This document shows positions 39,575-50,046 of a stretch of 64,000 nt of DNA, piece after piece. How positions within the stretch are numbered: position 1 is the first letter of the stretch; each line of letters starts with the position of its first letter. Location: NCBI RefSeq assembly GCF_029688625.1, contig NZ_JARULC010000001.1:930001-994000 (forward strand), in the 5' to 3' direction. The position numbers and the translations under genes were made by a program. The notes beneath the pieces are model-generated. The model saw only the letters and a program-made list of their open reading frames with translations. It had not been told where the DNA came from and searched no databases. This DNA is from Qipengyuania marincola (lineage in GTDB: Bacteria > Pseudomonadota > Alphaproteobacteria > Sphingomonadales > Sphingomonadaceae).

Positions 39575-41118
39575 TGGAATTCCCCATCCTCTCGCTGATG
39601 CTTGCGGTGCCGCTTGTCGCCGCCATCGCCTGCCTGTTCCTCGGTGCGCAGAGTGCCCGGATGGTCGCACTGTTCGCGACGCTGTTCGATCTGGCGCTGG
39701 GCGTGCTGTTGTGGCTTAACTTCGATATCGGCGGCGCGCAGTGGCAATTCGTCGAGCGAGCCGAGATCTTCGCCGGTTTCAGCTACGCGCTCGGGATCGA
39801 CGGTATCGCGCTGATGCTGATCATGCTCAGCGTCTTCCTGATGCCGATCTGCATCCTTGCAAGCTGGGACGGCATAACCAAGCGTGTGGGCGAATACATG
39901 GCGGCCTTCCTGCTGATGGAAGTGCTGATGATCGGCGTGTTCGCGGCGCAGGACATGTTCCTGTTCTACATCTTCTTCGAGGCAGGCCTCATCCCGATGT
40001 ACCTCATCATCGGCGTGTGGGGCGGCGACAACCGCATATACGCGAGCTACAAATTCTTCCTCTACACGCTGCTCGGCTCGGTGCTGATGCTGATCGCGAT
40101 GATGTGGATGGTGAACGAAGCGGGCACCACCGACATCCCGACGCTGCTCAATTACGACTTCAGCCCGCAAGCGCAGACGTGGCTGTGGCTGGCTTTCTTC
40201 GCGAGCTTCGCGGTGAAGATGCCGATGTGGCCGGTCCATACCTGGCTCCCCGATGCGCACGTCCAGGCACCGACGGCCGGCTCCGTCATCCTTGCAGGCG
40301 TCTTGCTGAAGCTCGGCGGTTACGGCTTCATCCGCTTCAGCTTGCCGATGTTTCCAGAGGCCAGCGCGCAATTCGCCTGGCTGGTCTTCGCCCTGTCGAT
40401 GGTCGCAGTGATCTACACCTCGCTCGTCGCGCTGGTGCAGCACGACATGAAGAAGCTGATCGCCTATTCCTCGGTCGCGCACATGGCGATTGTTACGGCG
40501 GGCCTGTTCGCCTTCAACGTGCAGGGCATCGAGGGCGCGATGATGGTCATGCTCGGCCACGGCCTCGTGTCCGGCGCGCTGTTCCTGTGCGTTGGGGTGA
40601 TCTACGACCGGCTGCACACTCGCGAGATCAACCGTTACGGCGGGCTCAGCATCAACATGCCGAAATACGCTTTGTTCTTCCTGCTGTTCACCATGGCCAG
40701 CATCGGCCTGCCGGGGACCAGCAATTTCGTCGGCGAATTCCTCGCGCTGGCCGGCCTTTACAAGGTCTCGACCCTTGTGACGCTGGTCTGCACCACGGGC
40801 ATCATCCTCGGTGCCGCATACATGCTTTACCTCTACCGCCGCGTGGCCTTCGGAGAGCAGCGCAATGCCGATGCGGCGCGCATGCCCGACCTGAATGCAC
40901 GCGAGTGGATGATGCTTGCACCCATCGCTGCGGCCACACTGTGGATGGGCGTCTATCCGGAAAGCTTCCTCGCGCCGATGCGGCAGGACATCGCCGCGCT
41001 CGAAGTCCGTATGGCGCGCGCCGCACCGGAGGGCGACAGCCAGCTCCGGGTCGGCGAGCCGATGGAGCGCAACGCCAATTTTGTCGCAGCCGCACATGGT
41101 GCGGAGGGAGCGCACTGA
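39574..41118 (+). CDS. nuoM: NADH-quinone oxidoreductase subunit M
   Basis: 514-residue antiporter-like proton-pumping subunit. FYIFFEAGLIPMYLIIGVWGG with the key glutamate and FAVKMPMWPVHTWLPDAHVQAPTAGSVILAGVLLKLGGYG with the channel lysines are diagnostic. Start overlaps the nuoL stop; nuoN starts at its stop. Confidence 0.97.
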   Translation: MEFPILSLMLAVPLVAAIACLFLGAQSARMVALFATLFDLALGVLLWLNFDIGGAQWQFVERAEIFAGFSYALGIDGIALMLIMLSVFLMPICILASWDGITKRVGEYMAAFLLMEVLMIGVFAAQDMFLFYIFFEAGLIPMYLIIGVWGGDNRIYASYKFFLYTLLGSVLMLIAMMWMVNEAGTTDIPTLLNYDFSPQAQTWLWLAFFASFAVKMPMWPVHTWLPDAHVQAPTAGSVILAGVLLKLGGYGFIRFSLPMFPEASAQFAWLVFALSMVAVIYTSLVALVQHDMKKLIAYSSVAHMAIVTAGLFAFNVQGIEGAMMVMLGHGLVSGALFLCVGVIYDRLHTREINRYGGLSINMPKYALFFLLFTMASIGLPGTSNFVGEFLALAGLYKVSTLVTLVCTTGIILGAAYMLYLYRRVAFGEQRNADAARMPDLNAREWMMLAPIAAATLWMGVYPESFLAPMRQDIAALEVRMARAAPEGDSQLRVGEPMERNANFVAAAHGAEGAH

Positions 41119-42581
41119 TGAATCTCGGCAGTTCCCTCTATTTCACCGGCGCGGAGGTCGGGCTTTCGATTGTCGGCCTCGTGCTGTTGTTGGTGTCGGC
41201 CTGGGGTGGCCCGCGCTCGGCGCGGATGGTCACCATTCTGACCGTATCGGCGCTGTTCGGCGCAACGCTGTTCAGTGGGCACCTGTTCGACCTCGCGGCG
41301 AGCGATATGGCAGGCCGCGCCTTCGGTGATCTTTATCGTGCCGATACGTTCGGCAGCTTTGCCAAGATCCTCATCTATCTCGCGACGATCGCCGTCCTGA
41401 TGGTCACGCCGCGCTTCTTTGACCAGCGCGGCGCTTACCGCCCGGAATATCCGGTGCTTATGCTGTTCAACGCCGTCGGCATGGGTATGATGGTTTCGGC
41501 CACCGATCTCATGACGCTCTACATCGGCCTCGAGATGTCGAGCCTTGGGAGCTACGTGCTCGCAAGTTTCCTGCGCAATGACACACGCTCGGCGGAAGCG
41601 GGCCTGAAGTATTTTGTCCTCGGCGCGCTCGCTTCGGGCATTATCCTTTACGGTGTGAGCCTGGTCTACGGCTTCACCGGCAGCACCAATTACGACGGCA
41701 TTCGCGCGGCATTCTCGCTCGAGTTCTCGACTGGCGCACTGTTCGGCGTGGTGTTCGTGCTGGCTGGCCTCGCTTTCAAAGTCAGCGCTGTGCCATTCCA
41801 CATGTGGACGCCCGACGTCTACGAGGGCGCCCCTACGCCGGTCACCGCTTTCTTCGCGACCGCGCCCAAGGTCGCGGCAATGGGCATGCTGGTGCGCATG
41901 GCGATGGAGCCCTTCGCCGGGCAGGTCGACGCGTGGCGGCAAATCGTGATCTTCGCAGCGCTTGCTTCGATCGTGGTGGGCGCTCTGGGTGCAATCGGGC
42001 AGCAGAATCTCAAGCGCCTGCTTGCCTATTCCTCGATTAACAATGTCGGCTTCATCCTCATCGGTCTCGCCGCAGCCACCCCCGCAGGCGTTGCGGGTGT
42101 GATGACCTATCTCGCGATTTACGTGGCGATGACCGTAGGCAGCTTTACCGCTTTGCTGATGCTTCGCGATCCGATGGGTGAGAACCTTGAAACCTTTGCG
42201 GACATCGCTGGCCTGTCCACACGGCGCCCGGTATTGGCATGGTGCCTGCTGGCGCTCATGTTCAGCCTTGCGGGAATTCCGCCCCTGTTCGGTTTCTGGG
42301 GTAAGTTCGTTGTATTCCAGGCAGCCGTGCAGGCCGATCTGATTGCCTTGGCTGCCATCGGTATCGCCGCTAGCGTGATCGGTGCGTTTTATTATTTGAA
42401 GTTCATCAAGGTGATGTTCTTCGACGAACCGACCCGGGATCTGGAACACGAGAGTCCCGCCGGGCACTGGGTCGTCTTGGGTCTCAGCGTCGCCGTGATT
42501 TCACCGCTTGGCTATTTCCTGACCATTCCGCTCGGTGAGTGGAGCGCTGCCGCTGCCGCAAGTTTCGTCGCCGCGATGTGA
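41118..42581 (+). CDS. nuoN: NADH-quinone oxidoreductase subunit N
   Basis: 487-residue antiporter-like subunit, closing the 14-subunit nuo set. LYIGLEMSSLGSYVLASF and FKVSAVPFHMWTPDVYEGAPTPVTAFFATAPKVAA are diagnostic. The ATG overlaps the nuoM stop (TGATG); birA starts at its stop (GTGA). Confidence 0.97.
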   Translation: MNLGSSLYFTGAEVGLSIVGLVLLLVSAWGGPRSARMVTILTVSALFGATLFSGHLFDLAASDMAGRAFGDLYRADTFGSFAKILIYLATIAVLMVTPRFFDQRGAYRPEYPVLMLFNAVGMGMMVSATDLMTLYIGLEMSSLGSYVLASFLRNDTRSAEAGLKYFVLGALASGIILYGVSLVYGFTGSTNYDGIRAAFSLEFSTGALFGVVFVLAGLAFKVSAVPFHMWTPDVYEGAPTPVTAFFATAPKVAAMGMLVRMAMEPFAGQVDAWRQIVIFAALASIVVGALGAIGQQNLKRLLAYSSINNVGFILIGLAAATPAGVAGVMTYLAIYVAMTVGSFTALLMLRDPMGENLETFADIAGLSTRRPVLAWCLLALMFSLAGIPPLFGFWGKFVVFQAAVQADLIALAAIGIAASVIGAFYYLKFIKVMFFDEPTRDLEHESPAGHWVVLGLSVAVISPLGYFLTIPLGEWSAAAAASFVAAM

Positions 42582-43300
42582 TCCGCTTCATAACCGAGAC
42601 CGGGTCCACCAATAGCGATCTTGTCGGACAGATCCGGAACGCGGAGGCCGTTCACGAGGGCGATTGGCTGGTCGCAGACCGCCAGATCGCAGGTCGTGGC
42701 CGTCAGGGGAGGAGCTGGTTCGATGGAACTGGCAACTTCATGGGCTCGACGATCGTGCGCTTGCATCCGCGCGATCCGGAGCCTGCGACGCTCGCTCTGG
42801 TTACCGGGCTTGCAGTTCACGAAACGGTCGCTTCGTATCTCGCCGCTCCGCAGGAGCTATCGCTCAAATGGCCAAACGATCTCATGCTTCGTGATGCCAA
42901 GCTTGCCGGTATCCTGTTGGAGCGCGAAGGGGATGCGATCATCGTCGGGATCGGAGTGAATCTGGCGGCCGCGCCCGACCTCCCCGACCGCAAGACGATC
43001 GCACTGACAGCACTGGGTCCGGCACCCGATCGTGATGTGTTTGCGAAGAATCTGGCGGCGAATTTCGACCGCGAGCTCGATCGCTGGCGGACATATGGCA
43101 TCGACCCTGTCGTGCGGCGCTGGCAGGAGGTTGCTCACCCTGCGGGCACTCTGCTCACCGTGTACCCGCCTGGGGAGGAACCGATTACGGCGGCGTTCGC
43201 TGGTCTTACAAACGAAGGTGCCTTGTTGCTCCGCTTGGCGGACGGCAACCACCGCACCATTCATGCGGGCGATGTGATGCTTGTAGGCAAGGAGGGCTAG
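42578..43300 (+). CDS. birA: Biotin--[acetyl-CoA-carboxylase] ligase
   Basis: 240-residue class I biotin protein ligase without the N-terminal DNA-binding domain of E. coli BirA, so it is not a repressor. ITETGSTNSDL, AGRGRQGRSWFDGTGNFMGS (adenylate-binding RGRxGR loop) and LKWPNDLML with KLAGILLE are complete. It makes biotinyl-5'-AMP and biotinylates carboxylase carrier proteins. GTG start overlaps nuoN stop, tying it to the complex I operon. Confidence 0.95.
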   Translation: MIRFITETGSTNSDLVGQIRNAEAVHEGDWLVADRQIAGRGRQGRSWFDGTGNFMGSTIVRLHPRDPEPATLALVTGLAVHETVASYLAAPQELSLKWPNDLMLRDAKLAGILLEREGDAIIVGIGVNLAAAPDLPDRKTIALTALGPAPDRDVFAKNLAANFDRELDRWRTYGIDPVVRRWQEVAHPAGTLLTVYPPGEEPITAAFAGLTNEGALLLRLADGNHRTIHAGDVMLVGKEG

Positions 43301-43303
43301 ATC

Positions 43304-44077
43304 ATGCTGCTCGCGGCTGATGTCGGTAACACCAACGTGGTTTTTGCTCTGTTCGAGGGTCGCGAAATCAAGGCCCGGTGGCGGATCGCCACCGATCCGC
43401 GCCGCACGGGCGATGAATACGCCGTGTGGCTTCTGCAATTGGCCAAACTGCAGGGGTTCAGGCGCGAGGATATCGACCAGATCATCATCGGGTCAGTCGT
43501 ACCGCGCGCGATCCACAACCTCACTGTCCTGGCGGAGAAGTACTTCGGCATAACACCGCTGGTCGCCGGGCAGGGCGAAACAGCCTATCGCTTCGAGCTG
43601 GACATCGAGCAGCCAAGTTCGCTCGGCGCAGATCGTGCGCTCAATACGCTTGCCGCGCATGAAAAATATGAGGGCGATCTCATTGTCGTCGATTTCGGCA
43701 CTGCAACCACCTTCGATGCGGTGGATTTCAACGGGGCGTACAAAGGCGGCATTATCGCACCGGGCATCAACCTGTCGCTCGACGCGCTGGTCGGCAATAC
43801 CGCAAAGCTGCCGCGTATCGCGATCGAAAAGCCGGCCAGCGAAAGCGTGATTGGGCGCAATACCGAAGACCAGATGCTGATCGGTGTCTTCTGGGGCTAC
43901 GTCGCGCTTATCGAAGGGCTAATCGAGCGGATGAAGCGTGAAATCGGGCGCCCGGCCAGGGTTGTCGCAACCGGGGGGCTGGCGCTGCTTTTCAATGAGC
44001 ATACCGACCTGTTCGATGCGGTCGACAGCGACCTCACTCTGGAAGGTCTCGCAATTCTGGCGGAGCAGGTGCGTTGA
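43304..44077 (+). CDS. coaX: Type III pantothenate kinase
   Basis: 257 residues of the ASKHA-fold Coa[19 protein letters not shown] is the first phosphate loop with the catalytic Asp, [15 protein letters not shown] the pantothenate site, and [14 protein letters not shown] the second. It performs the first step of CoA synthesis with ATP. Three bases after birA and overlapping rnj (TTGA), in the conserved nuoN-birA-coaX-rnj order. Confidence 0.96.
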   Translation: MLLAADVGNTNVVFALFEGREIKARWRIATDPRRTGDEYAVWLLQLAKLQGFRREDIDQIIIGSVVPRAIHNLTVLAEKYFGITPLVAGQGETAYRFELDIEQPSSLGADRALNTLAAHEKYEGDLIVVDFGTATTFDAVDFNGAYKGGIIAPGINLSLDALVGNTAKLPRIAIEKPASESVIGRNTEDQMLIGVFWGYVALIEGLIERMKREIGRPARVVATGGLALLFNEHTDLFDAVDSDLTLEGLAILAEQVR

Positions 44078-45723
44078 AGAAAAACTTTACGCCGGAAGAC
44101 GAGCTGCTGTTCCTGGCCCTTGGAGGCTCGGGCGAGATCGGCATGAACGTCAATCTTTACGGCTGCCAGGGCCGCTGGCTCATGGTCGACCTCGGCATGA
44201 CCTTTTCCGGCGATCAGTATCCAGGTGTCGATCTCGTCTTTGCCGATCTCGATTTCATCGAGGAGCGTGCAGACCAGCTCGAGGCCATCGTGCTGACCCA
44301 TGCGCACGAAGACCATATTGGCGCGGTCCCCTATTTCGCCGCCGATTTGGGTGTCCCGATCTACGCGACCCCCTTCACGGCCGAACTCGTCCGTCGCAAA
44401 CTCGAGGAAGCGGGGATCGAGCATGAGATCGAGCTCAACATCATCAATGACGACCATGGCTCCTTCGAAGTAGGGCCGTTCGCGATTACCTATCTCCCAC
44501 TCGCGCATTCGATCGCGGAGGGTAACGCCTTGCTGATCGACACCCCTCACGGGCGGATTTTCCACACCGGTGACTGGAAGCTCGACGAAGACCCGATCAT
44601 CGGCGAGCCAACGACCGAAGAGGAGCTTACCGAAATTGGCGACGAGGGTGTGCTTGCGCTGGTCTGCGACAGCACCAATGTCTTCAACCCAGCCCCGAGC
44701 GGATCCGAAGGCGCGGTTCACAGGGGCCTCCTGGAGGAGGTGCAGCGGCATGCTGGCAAGCGCGTCCTGGTGACGACCTTTGCCAGCAATGTTGCCCGCT
44801 TGCAGACCTTGGGCGATGTCGCGCGCGAAACCGGGCGCCAGCTGTGCGTTGCCGGCCGGTCCCTCGACCGAATCATCGAGGTCTCGCAGGAAAATGGCTA
44901 TCTCGCGGATTTGCCCGACCCGGTGGACTTCGACACCGCCATGGCATTGCCGCGTGGCGAGGTGCTGATTCTGGCGACCGGCGGGCAGGGGGAGCCGCGC
45001 GCCGCGCTCGCCCGGATCGCCGAAGGGAACCATCCGCTCGAGCTTGTCGACGGCGATGTCGTCCTGTTTTCGAGCCGCCAGATCCCGGGCAATGAAATCA
45101 GCATTGGATCGGTTCAGAACAAGCTTGCGGAACGTGGGATCACCATGGTCACCGACCGGCAGAGCATGATTCATGTCTCGGGTCATCCCGGGCGCCCTGA
45201 ACTCGAAGCGCTCTATGGCTGGCTGCGACCCGATGTGCTCGTTCCGGTGCATGGAGAGATACGTCATATGCAGGAACAGGCGCGGTTGGGTGCAGCCAAT
45301 GCCATCCCCGTAAATGTCGTTCAGAAAAATGGCGACATCGTGCGTCTGGCGCCTGGCGCGCCAGGCAAGATCGCAGAGGTTCGGGCCGGCCGGCTCGTGC
45401 TCGACGGCGACATCATCGTTCCCGCGGATGGCGAGGCGATCGCCATGCGCCGTCGCATCATGCGCGAAGGCGTGGTAATCGTTGCGCTCGACGGCGACCT
45501 CAATCCACGCATCGACAGCGTCGGGCTGCCGCTGGATGAGGATTATGCGGAGTTTCTCGACGAGGCACAGCAGGATGTCGTGGCTGCAATTCGCAAGCTC
45601 AAGGGCGCAGCCCGAAAGGACGCGGCGCTGGTGCACGAGACCGCGCGGCTCGCGGCACGCCGCGCCGCTTTGCGCTGGTCGGGCAAGCGACCGCAGGTCC
45701 GCGTGATCCTGCCAAATCTGTGA
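44074..45723 (+). CDS. rnj: Ribonuclease J
   Basis: 549-residue metallo-beta-lactamase/beta-CASP nuclease with 5'-3' exonuclease activity. Zinc ligands: [11 protein letters not shown] (HxHxDH), a later LPLAHS, and FHTGDWK; beta-CASP motifs include [12 protein letters not shown] and [13 protein letters not shown] plus PVHGE. It acts in rRNA maturation and mRNA decay beside RNase E. A TTG start (44074) overlaps the coaX stop, suggesting low-level coupled translation. Confidence 0.94.
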   Translation: MKKNFTPEDELLFLALGGSGEIGMNVNLYGCQGRWLMVDLGMTFSGDQYPGVDLVFADLDFIEERADQLEAIVLTHAHEDHIGAVPYFAADLGVPIYATPFTAELVRRKLEEAGIEHEIELNIINDDHGSFEVGPFAITYLPLAHSIAEGNALLIDTPHGRIFHTGDWKLDEDPIIGEPTTEEELTEIGDEGVLALVCDSTNVFNPAPSGSEGAVHRGLLEEVQRHAGKRVLVTTFASNVARLQTLGDVARETGRQLCVAGRSLDRIIEVSQENGYLADLPDPVDFDTAMALPRGEVLILATGGQGEPRAALARIAEGNHPLELVDGDVVLFSSRQIPGNEISIGSVQNKLAERGITMVTDRQSMIHVSGHPGRPELEALYGWLRPDVLVPVHGEIRHMQEQARLGAANAIPVNVVQKNGDIVRLAPGAPGKIAEVRAGRLVLDGDIIVPADGEAIAMRRRIMREGVVIVALDGDLNPRIDSVGLPLDEDYAEFLDEAQQDVVAAIRKLKGAARKDAALVHETARLAARRAALRWSGKRPQVRVILPNL

Positions 45724-45732
45724 GACGCAGCC

Positions 45733-46005
45733 ATGCAGTGGACCAGCATCCTGGCGATCTATTTCCTGTTTCTCGTCTTCAGCGCCTTCGTGCTGTTGCC
45801 CTTTGGCGTGAAGACGCATGACGAGGCAGGAATTGAGAAAGTCAGAGGTCAGGCAGACAGCGCGCCCGTCGAGTTTCGCCCCGGACGATTGATGCTCCGC
45901 GCGACAATTCTCGCTGCCGTTTTGACGACGGCCTATGTGGCCAATTACATCAATGGCTGGATCGTCGCCGAAGACCTCATTTTCTGGGGACCTTCGGCCG
46001 GCTAG
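45733..46005 (+). CDS. DUF1467 family membrane protein
   Basis: 90 residues with two membrane helices (ILAIYFLFLVFSAFVLLPFGV and MLRATILAAVLTTAYVANYI) and the invariant LPFGVKTHDEAG turn of DUF1467, a family restricted largely to alphaproteobacteria and usually next to rnj. Function unknown. Last gene of the nuo-birA-coaX-rnj run; its stop is three bases from a convergent gene. Confidence 0.85.
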   Translation: MQWTSILAIYFLFLVFSAFVLLPFGVKTHDEAGIEKVRGQADSAPVEFRPGRLMLRATILAAVLTTAYVANYINGWIVAEDLIFWGPSAG

Positions 46006-46008
46006 GGA

Positions 46009-48645
46009 TCACTCGCGCAAACGCTCGAGCGCCTGGGCGAGCACTACATAGAGCTTGCCCATGTCACTCGACAGCAAGGTGACGCTGACCGCATGTCCAT
46101 CGCGCGTGCTCAGCATCGTCCGGAGCATGGCTTCGAAGTCATGGATATAGCGGCTCACATGCTCGCGGAAATCGCTGTCCGCATCGTATAGCTCGGCGAT
46201 GTCTCGCGCTTCGGTGCTGTCGACAAGATTGACCGCACGTCTGGTGAAGATGCCGCGATCGCCGCGCAGATAGCTTGCCCAGGCCATATCGGTCACTTCG
46301 GTCGAGAGCGCCTTGGCGATATCGATGGCATTGGAATTCAGGCTCTCGGTAATCAGCGCAACGCGGCGAGAGAAATCGTTGTCGACCTCGTCGACTGCGC
46401 GTTCGCGGGCATGCTTGATCCGGTTTTCCAGATTGCCGGTCAGTTCGTTCACCTTGGCTAGCTGATCGCGCAGTTGGCGGACCGTCTCGCGCCCAGCTTC
46501 CGACGACCGGGTTGTAGCTTCCTCAAGTTTTGCAATCGCGCCTTCGGTATGCTCGGCGAGCGCGCGTTCTATCGCTTCGCTGCTTTGGGCACCGACCTTT
46601 TCCGCGAGTGACGCGATACGTTCGGCCTGCTCGTCTTCGATGGCCGCAAGAGCAGACTTCGCGCTGGCTTGCAGCGTGTCGATCGCAGCCTGCAATTCGT
46701 TTCGGGCGCGTTCTGCCACGGCCGCATTTTCCTCGCCAAGGGCGGCGACCCCGGCGCGCAGCCGCTCGATACTGTCGGCTTGGGCCATGGTATTTTCGCC
46801 GAAAGCGGATTGAAATCGATCGATTTCTTCCATTGCGCCGCGCGCGCTTGAGCCTGCAAGCTCCATGCTCGCGCCAGCCTTGTCGCCGGCCATGCGCGCC
46901 TCTTCGAGCAAGGCATGCACCTCGTTCGCTCGCGCTTCGAGGCCAGCCAGACGTTCCTCACTGGTCGCCATCGCTACAGGAAGCTCTTCGCGCGTATGAT
47001 GCGCACTCGCCTGGATCAGTTCGAGCAGGCGGACACTCGCATCGGTTAGGGCTGCGACAGCCATATCTGTTCCGTCCAGCGCTTCGCGGCTTTCGACGAG
47101 CTTCGCATTAAGAGCGTCGACACCGGCCGAAACCTGCCCGCTCGCCTCGCGGCCCTGCTGATCCGCCTTTTCGAAGACTTCGCCGAGTAGCGCGATCTTT
47201 TCGGCCAAGGCTTCCCCTTCGCGCGCTAGCGCCTCCGACTGCTCGAGCTGGGCCGCCCTGCGCTCCGCGATTGCCGCATCGAGCGCTGCTATCCGTTCCT
47301 GCATCAGGGCGACCGCCTGCTCTTCTGCTTCCGCAAGGCGTGCCTGCCGCTTGAGTGCCTCGTCCTCGAATTTGCGATTACGTTCGGCTGTGCGCGCGTC
47401 GACCTTCTTGGCTTCGTCGACCAGAGCTTGAAGCTTCTTGTTGGCGAAGTCGATCGCACCCTTGTCGACGCCGCGAATCTCCTCGATCGCCTTGACCAGC
47501 CGCTCGCGCATGGCGTTGATCTGTTCGCCCCATTTGGCGAGCGCCATATCCTCGCCCGCCCGAACTTCGGCTGCCACGCTCGCGGCTTCGCCTCGCATGG
47601 CTTCCAGCCGCACCTGCAGGCTTGCGAAGAGCGCCTCGATCTCGCCCTCGATCATCGAATTGCTCTCGCCCATTTCTGCACGCAGGGCAGCCGCCCGGGC
47701 GCGCATGGCAGCAAGTGCCTCGACTTCACGGCTGTCGAGCTCGCCACGGAAGGTTTCGCCTTCCGCCCGCAGGGTCGCGAACCGTTGTTCGGTAATCGAA
47801 CCGAGTTGCTCGGCCTGCGCTTCGAAGGCCACGAGCGCTTCATCGACGCGTGTTTGCAGCGAAGCGACCTGCCGTTCACTCGCAGTGCCGAACTCGTTGA
47901 GACGGCGAAAGCCCTTGATCAGTTCATCGAGTTGAGACTGTGCTGTCTGACCCGCAGCGCCGATCTGGTTGGAGACGTCCTTGGCGGAGTTGGCGATGAC
48001 CGGGAGATTGTCGCGCAAGCGGTCCATGTTTTCGAGCGCCGTGCCGCTGACTCGCGCAATCGCTTCGACCTGCTCGCCATTGTCATGGATTAGACCCTGC
48101 AACCGGTCGGCATGTTCGGAGATACGCTCGCTCGCCGAACGGCCAAGATATTCGAGATCGCGGGTTTGCGAGCCGAGGAACTCGCGCGCCAGGCTTAGCT
48201 CGCGATTGACCACTGCAAGCTTCTCTTCGAGCTTGGCGGACTCGATTGATAGGGAATGGGCAACCTCGCCGAAGCGCCGTGCTTCGTGGCGTGAATTCCG
48301 CAACGCCAGCATCCACAGGCTGACGACCAGCAGTACCGGAATTGCCCAGCTGACGATCCAGCCGCTCCATTGCGCCGGTGTCCCGCCGGTCGACAGCGTG
48401 GCCCAGTTTGCCCAGGCGAAGAAGCCGGTCCAGACGGCTATCGCCGTAATGGCGAGAGCCGGGGCAATCCATTCGCGCGAAACGACTTCGCTGTCGTCTT
48501 CGGCAAAGTCCTCGACAAAATCGACATCGCCGGGTTCTTCGAAGGCGTCTGAATTTTCGACGGTATCGTCTTCGAATGCTTCGATTTCCGGTGATGCAGG
48601 CGTTTCGTCGCCGGGGACGGCCTTGATGATCGAGCGCTGGGTCAT
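46009..48645 (-). CDS. Membrane-anchored coiled-coil protein, TipN-like architecture
   Basis: 878 residues. The N-terminus (about 1-57) is very acidic, two membrane helices follow at about 60-82 (PALAITAIAVWTGFFAWANW) and 94-113 (WIVSWAIPVLLVVSLWMLAL), then roughly 600 residues of Glu/Ala/Arg/Gln-rich heptad sequence, and a non-coiled C-terminal domain (TDMAWASYLRGDRGIFTRRAV...). Size and order match TipN, the Caulobacter birth-scar polarity factor (888 residues, two N-terminal helices and a long coiled coil). Sequence homology cannot be proven by eye; other coiled-coil proteins could look alike. It diverges from the pseudokinase operon. Confidence 0.72.
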   Translation of the reverse strand: MTQRSIIKAVPGDETPASPEIEAFEDDTVENSDAFEEPGDVDFVEDFAEDDSEVVSREWIAPALAITAIAVWTGFFAWANWATLSTGGTPAQWSGWIVSWAIPVLLVVSLWMLALRNSRHEARRFGEVAHSLSIESAKLEEKLAVVNRELSLAREFLGSQTRDLEYLGRSASERISEHADRLQGLIHDNGEQVEAIARVSGTALENMDRLRDNLPVIANSAKDVSNQIGAAGQTAQSQLDELIKGFRRLNEFGTASERQVASLQTRVDEALVAFEAQAEQLGSITEQRFATLRAEGETFRGELDSREVEALAAMRARAAALRAEMGESNSMIEGEIEALFASLQVRLEAMRGEAASVAAEVRAGEDMALAKWGEQINAMRERLVKAIEEIRGVDKGAIDFANKKLQALVDEAKKVDARTAERNRKFEDEALKRQARLAEAEEQAVALMQERIAALDAAIAERRAAQLEQSEALAREGEALAEKIALLGEVFEKADQQGREASGQVSAGVDALNAKLVESREALDGTDMAVAALTDASVRLLELIQASAHHTREELPVAMATSEERLAGLEARANEVHALLEEARMAGDKAGASMELAGSSARGAMEEIDRFQSAFGENTMAQADSIERLRAGVAALGEENAAVAERARNELQAAIDTLQASAKSALAAIEDEQAERIASLAEKVGAQSSEAIERALAEHTEGAIAKLEEATTRSSEAGRETVRQLRDQLAKVNELTGNLENRIKHARERAVDEVDNDFSRRVALITESLNSNAIDIAKALSTEVTDMAWASYLRGDRGIFTRRAVNLVDSTEARDIAELYDADSDFREHVSRYIHDFEAMLRTMLSTRDGHAVSVTLLSSDMGKLYVVLAQALERLRE

Positions 48646-48820
48646 GGATGGAAACTACCACGTTTCCACTATGCTTAAACCCACTTTAACCAATTGCTCT
48701 GCTGAGGCAGGGGCAAGCGATCATCTCTCCAGTTCTGCCCAAACCGCTGCGGGGGGAATCTCGAACCGGAGGCTGGTCGTAGTTGCGAAGCGACTCTAAA
48801 ACCGCGCCGTAGCCGCACGA

Positions 48821-50011
48821 ATGGAGATACTTTTGCGCGTCGCGCTCCTGTCCATCCTCGATAATTCCGTTCCGGGCGGAGGACTGCGTGCGTCTTTTCG
48901 GCAGTTTGCGGGCAGGACCATTCTCGAGCGCCAGATCGACCTTGCCCTGGCGGCCGGCTGCGAGACCGTCGCCTGCCTCGTCGATGGCATAAGTCGCGAG
49001 GTCACCGAGGCCCAGCGTCACGCCGAGCAGGCAGGGATCAAATTCGTCGCCATGCAACAAACCCGGTCCCTTTCGGGTATGGTAACTGCCGCGGACGAAA
49101 TCCTGGTCGTGGCTGCGGGCAACCTGCCGGCAGCGGAACCCGTGCTGCGATCCGTCAGCCTGCCAGTGATACTGGCCTTTCCTGCTGAGGATGCCGTCCC
49201 ACGCGGTCATGAGCGGATTGACCAGCAATTTGCTTGGTCGGGCGTGATGTTGCTGCCCGGATCGATCGTCGAGCCGCTGGCGGAGCTTCCGCCCGACAGT
49301 GATATCGTCTCCGCTCTGCTGCGGCTTGGCCTACAGGCGGGGGTCAAGGTTCTCCCTCTCGAGAAACGGTTGCTGATTGAGGGCAAGTGGCACTGGATGC
49401 CAACTGTGGACGAGCTTGGCGAGCGGGAAGATCAATGGATCCGCGACCATGCCGAAGTCGCCGAGTTCAATGCGCCCGGGCTGGCGGTCGCGGAGCGCGT
49501 AGGGGCGCGACTTGCCCGCGATGCCCTTGGCACGCGGGCGGCCAGCGTGCCAGCCATCGGGGCCGCGATCTGTGGGCTCGGCGCACTCGGATGCGCCTTG
49601 GTTGGTCTGCACCTTCCAGCAATGCTGCTGGGTACATTCATGGCCGTCCTGAGTGCTGCCGGAGAAACGGTCGAGCGCATCGCCGGCGCGGGGCAGGCCG
49701 TCGGTCGCCGATCACGCACGGCGGCAGCGCTGGATTGGTTGACCGACCCCGTCTTCATCATATTGATCGCGCTGGCTTCACCTGAGGATACCCAATGGCT
49801 GCGCCTGTTCGTACCCATAATCCTGTTTGCCCTGATGCGCTTGGGCAATCGGATGCGATCGGACAGGTGGAAGGCGACCTATAGGGACCGTATTGCCGTC
49901 GGAGGCCTACTTGTGCCTTGCGTGGCCTTCGGCCTGGTGCAGCCCGCGACGGCAGTTCTGGCTCTTATCGTACTCGTCACGCTGTTTCTGGCGCCTCATC
50001 GCGGTGAATAA
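48821..50011 (+). CDS. Nucleotidyltransferase-like/membrane fusion with degenerate CDP-alcohol phosphotransferase motif
   Basis: 396 residues. The first 200 resemble a sugar-nucleotidyltransferase Rossmann fold: VALLSILDNSVPGGGLRASFRQFAGRTILERQIDLALAAGC and a final EGKWHWMP, but the usual GxGTR loop is altered to NSVPGGGLRASF. The rest is membrane-spanning with an echo of the CDP-alcohol phosphatidyltransferase motif: Ser278 and Gly281 replace the first two aspartates, Arg286 and Gly295 are spaced as in the motif, and Asp305 and Asp309 (LDWLTDP) match the last pair. A fusion of this type is known for inositol-phosphate synthesis. Both halves look inactive or changed. Function unknown; first gene of a three-gene operon. 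Confidence 0.6.
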   Translation: MEILLRVALLSILDNSVPGGGLRASFRQFAGRTILERQIDLALAAGCETVACLVDGISREVTEAQRHAEQAGIKFVAMQQTRSLSGMVTAADEILVVAAGNLPAAEPVLRSVSLPVILAFPAEDAVPRGHERIDQQFAWSGVMLLPGSIVEPLAELPPDSDIVSALLRLGLQAGVKVLPLEKRLLIEGKWHWMPTVDELGEREDQWIRDHAEVAEFNAPGLAVAERVGARLARDALGTRAASVPAIGAAICGLGALGCALVGLHLPAMLLGTFMAVLSAAGETVERIAGAGQAVGRRSRTAAALDWLTDPVFIILIALASPEDTQWLRLFVPIILFALMRLGNRMRSDRWKATYRDRIAVGGLLVPCVAFGLVQPATAVLALIVLVTLFLAPHRGE

Positions 50012-50046
50012 CCGTCGATTAACCATGGATCTGCTAGTGATAAGCC

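Noticed and set aside
39741..41117. Long plus-strand frame running into nuoN as if a fusion
   Set aside because: The part before 41118 is a shadow of nuoM in another frame; the true nuoN ATG is at the TGATG junction.
46530..47111. 193-codon plus-strand frame within the coiled-coil gene
   Set aside because: Opposite strand of a coiled-coil gene; arginine-rich composition is a mirror effect.
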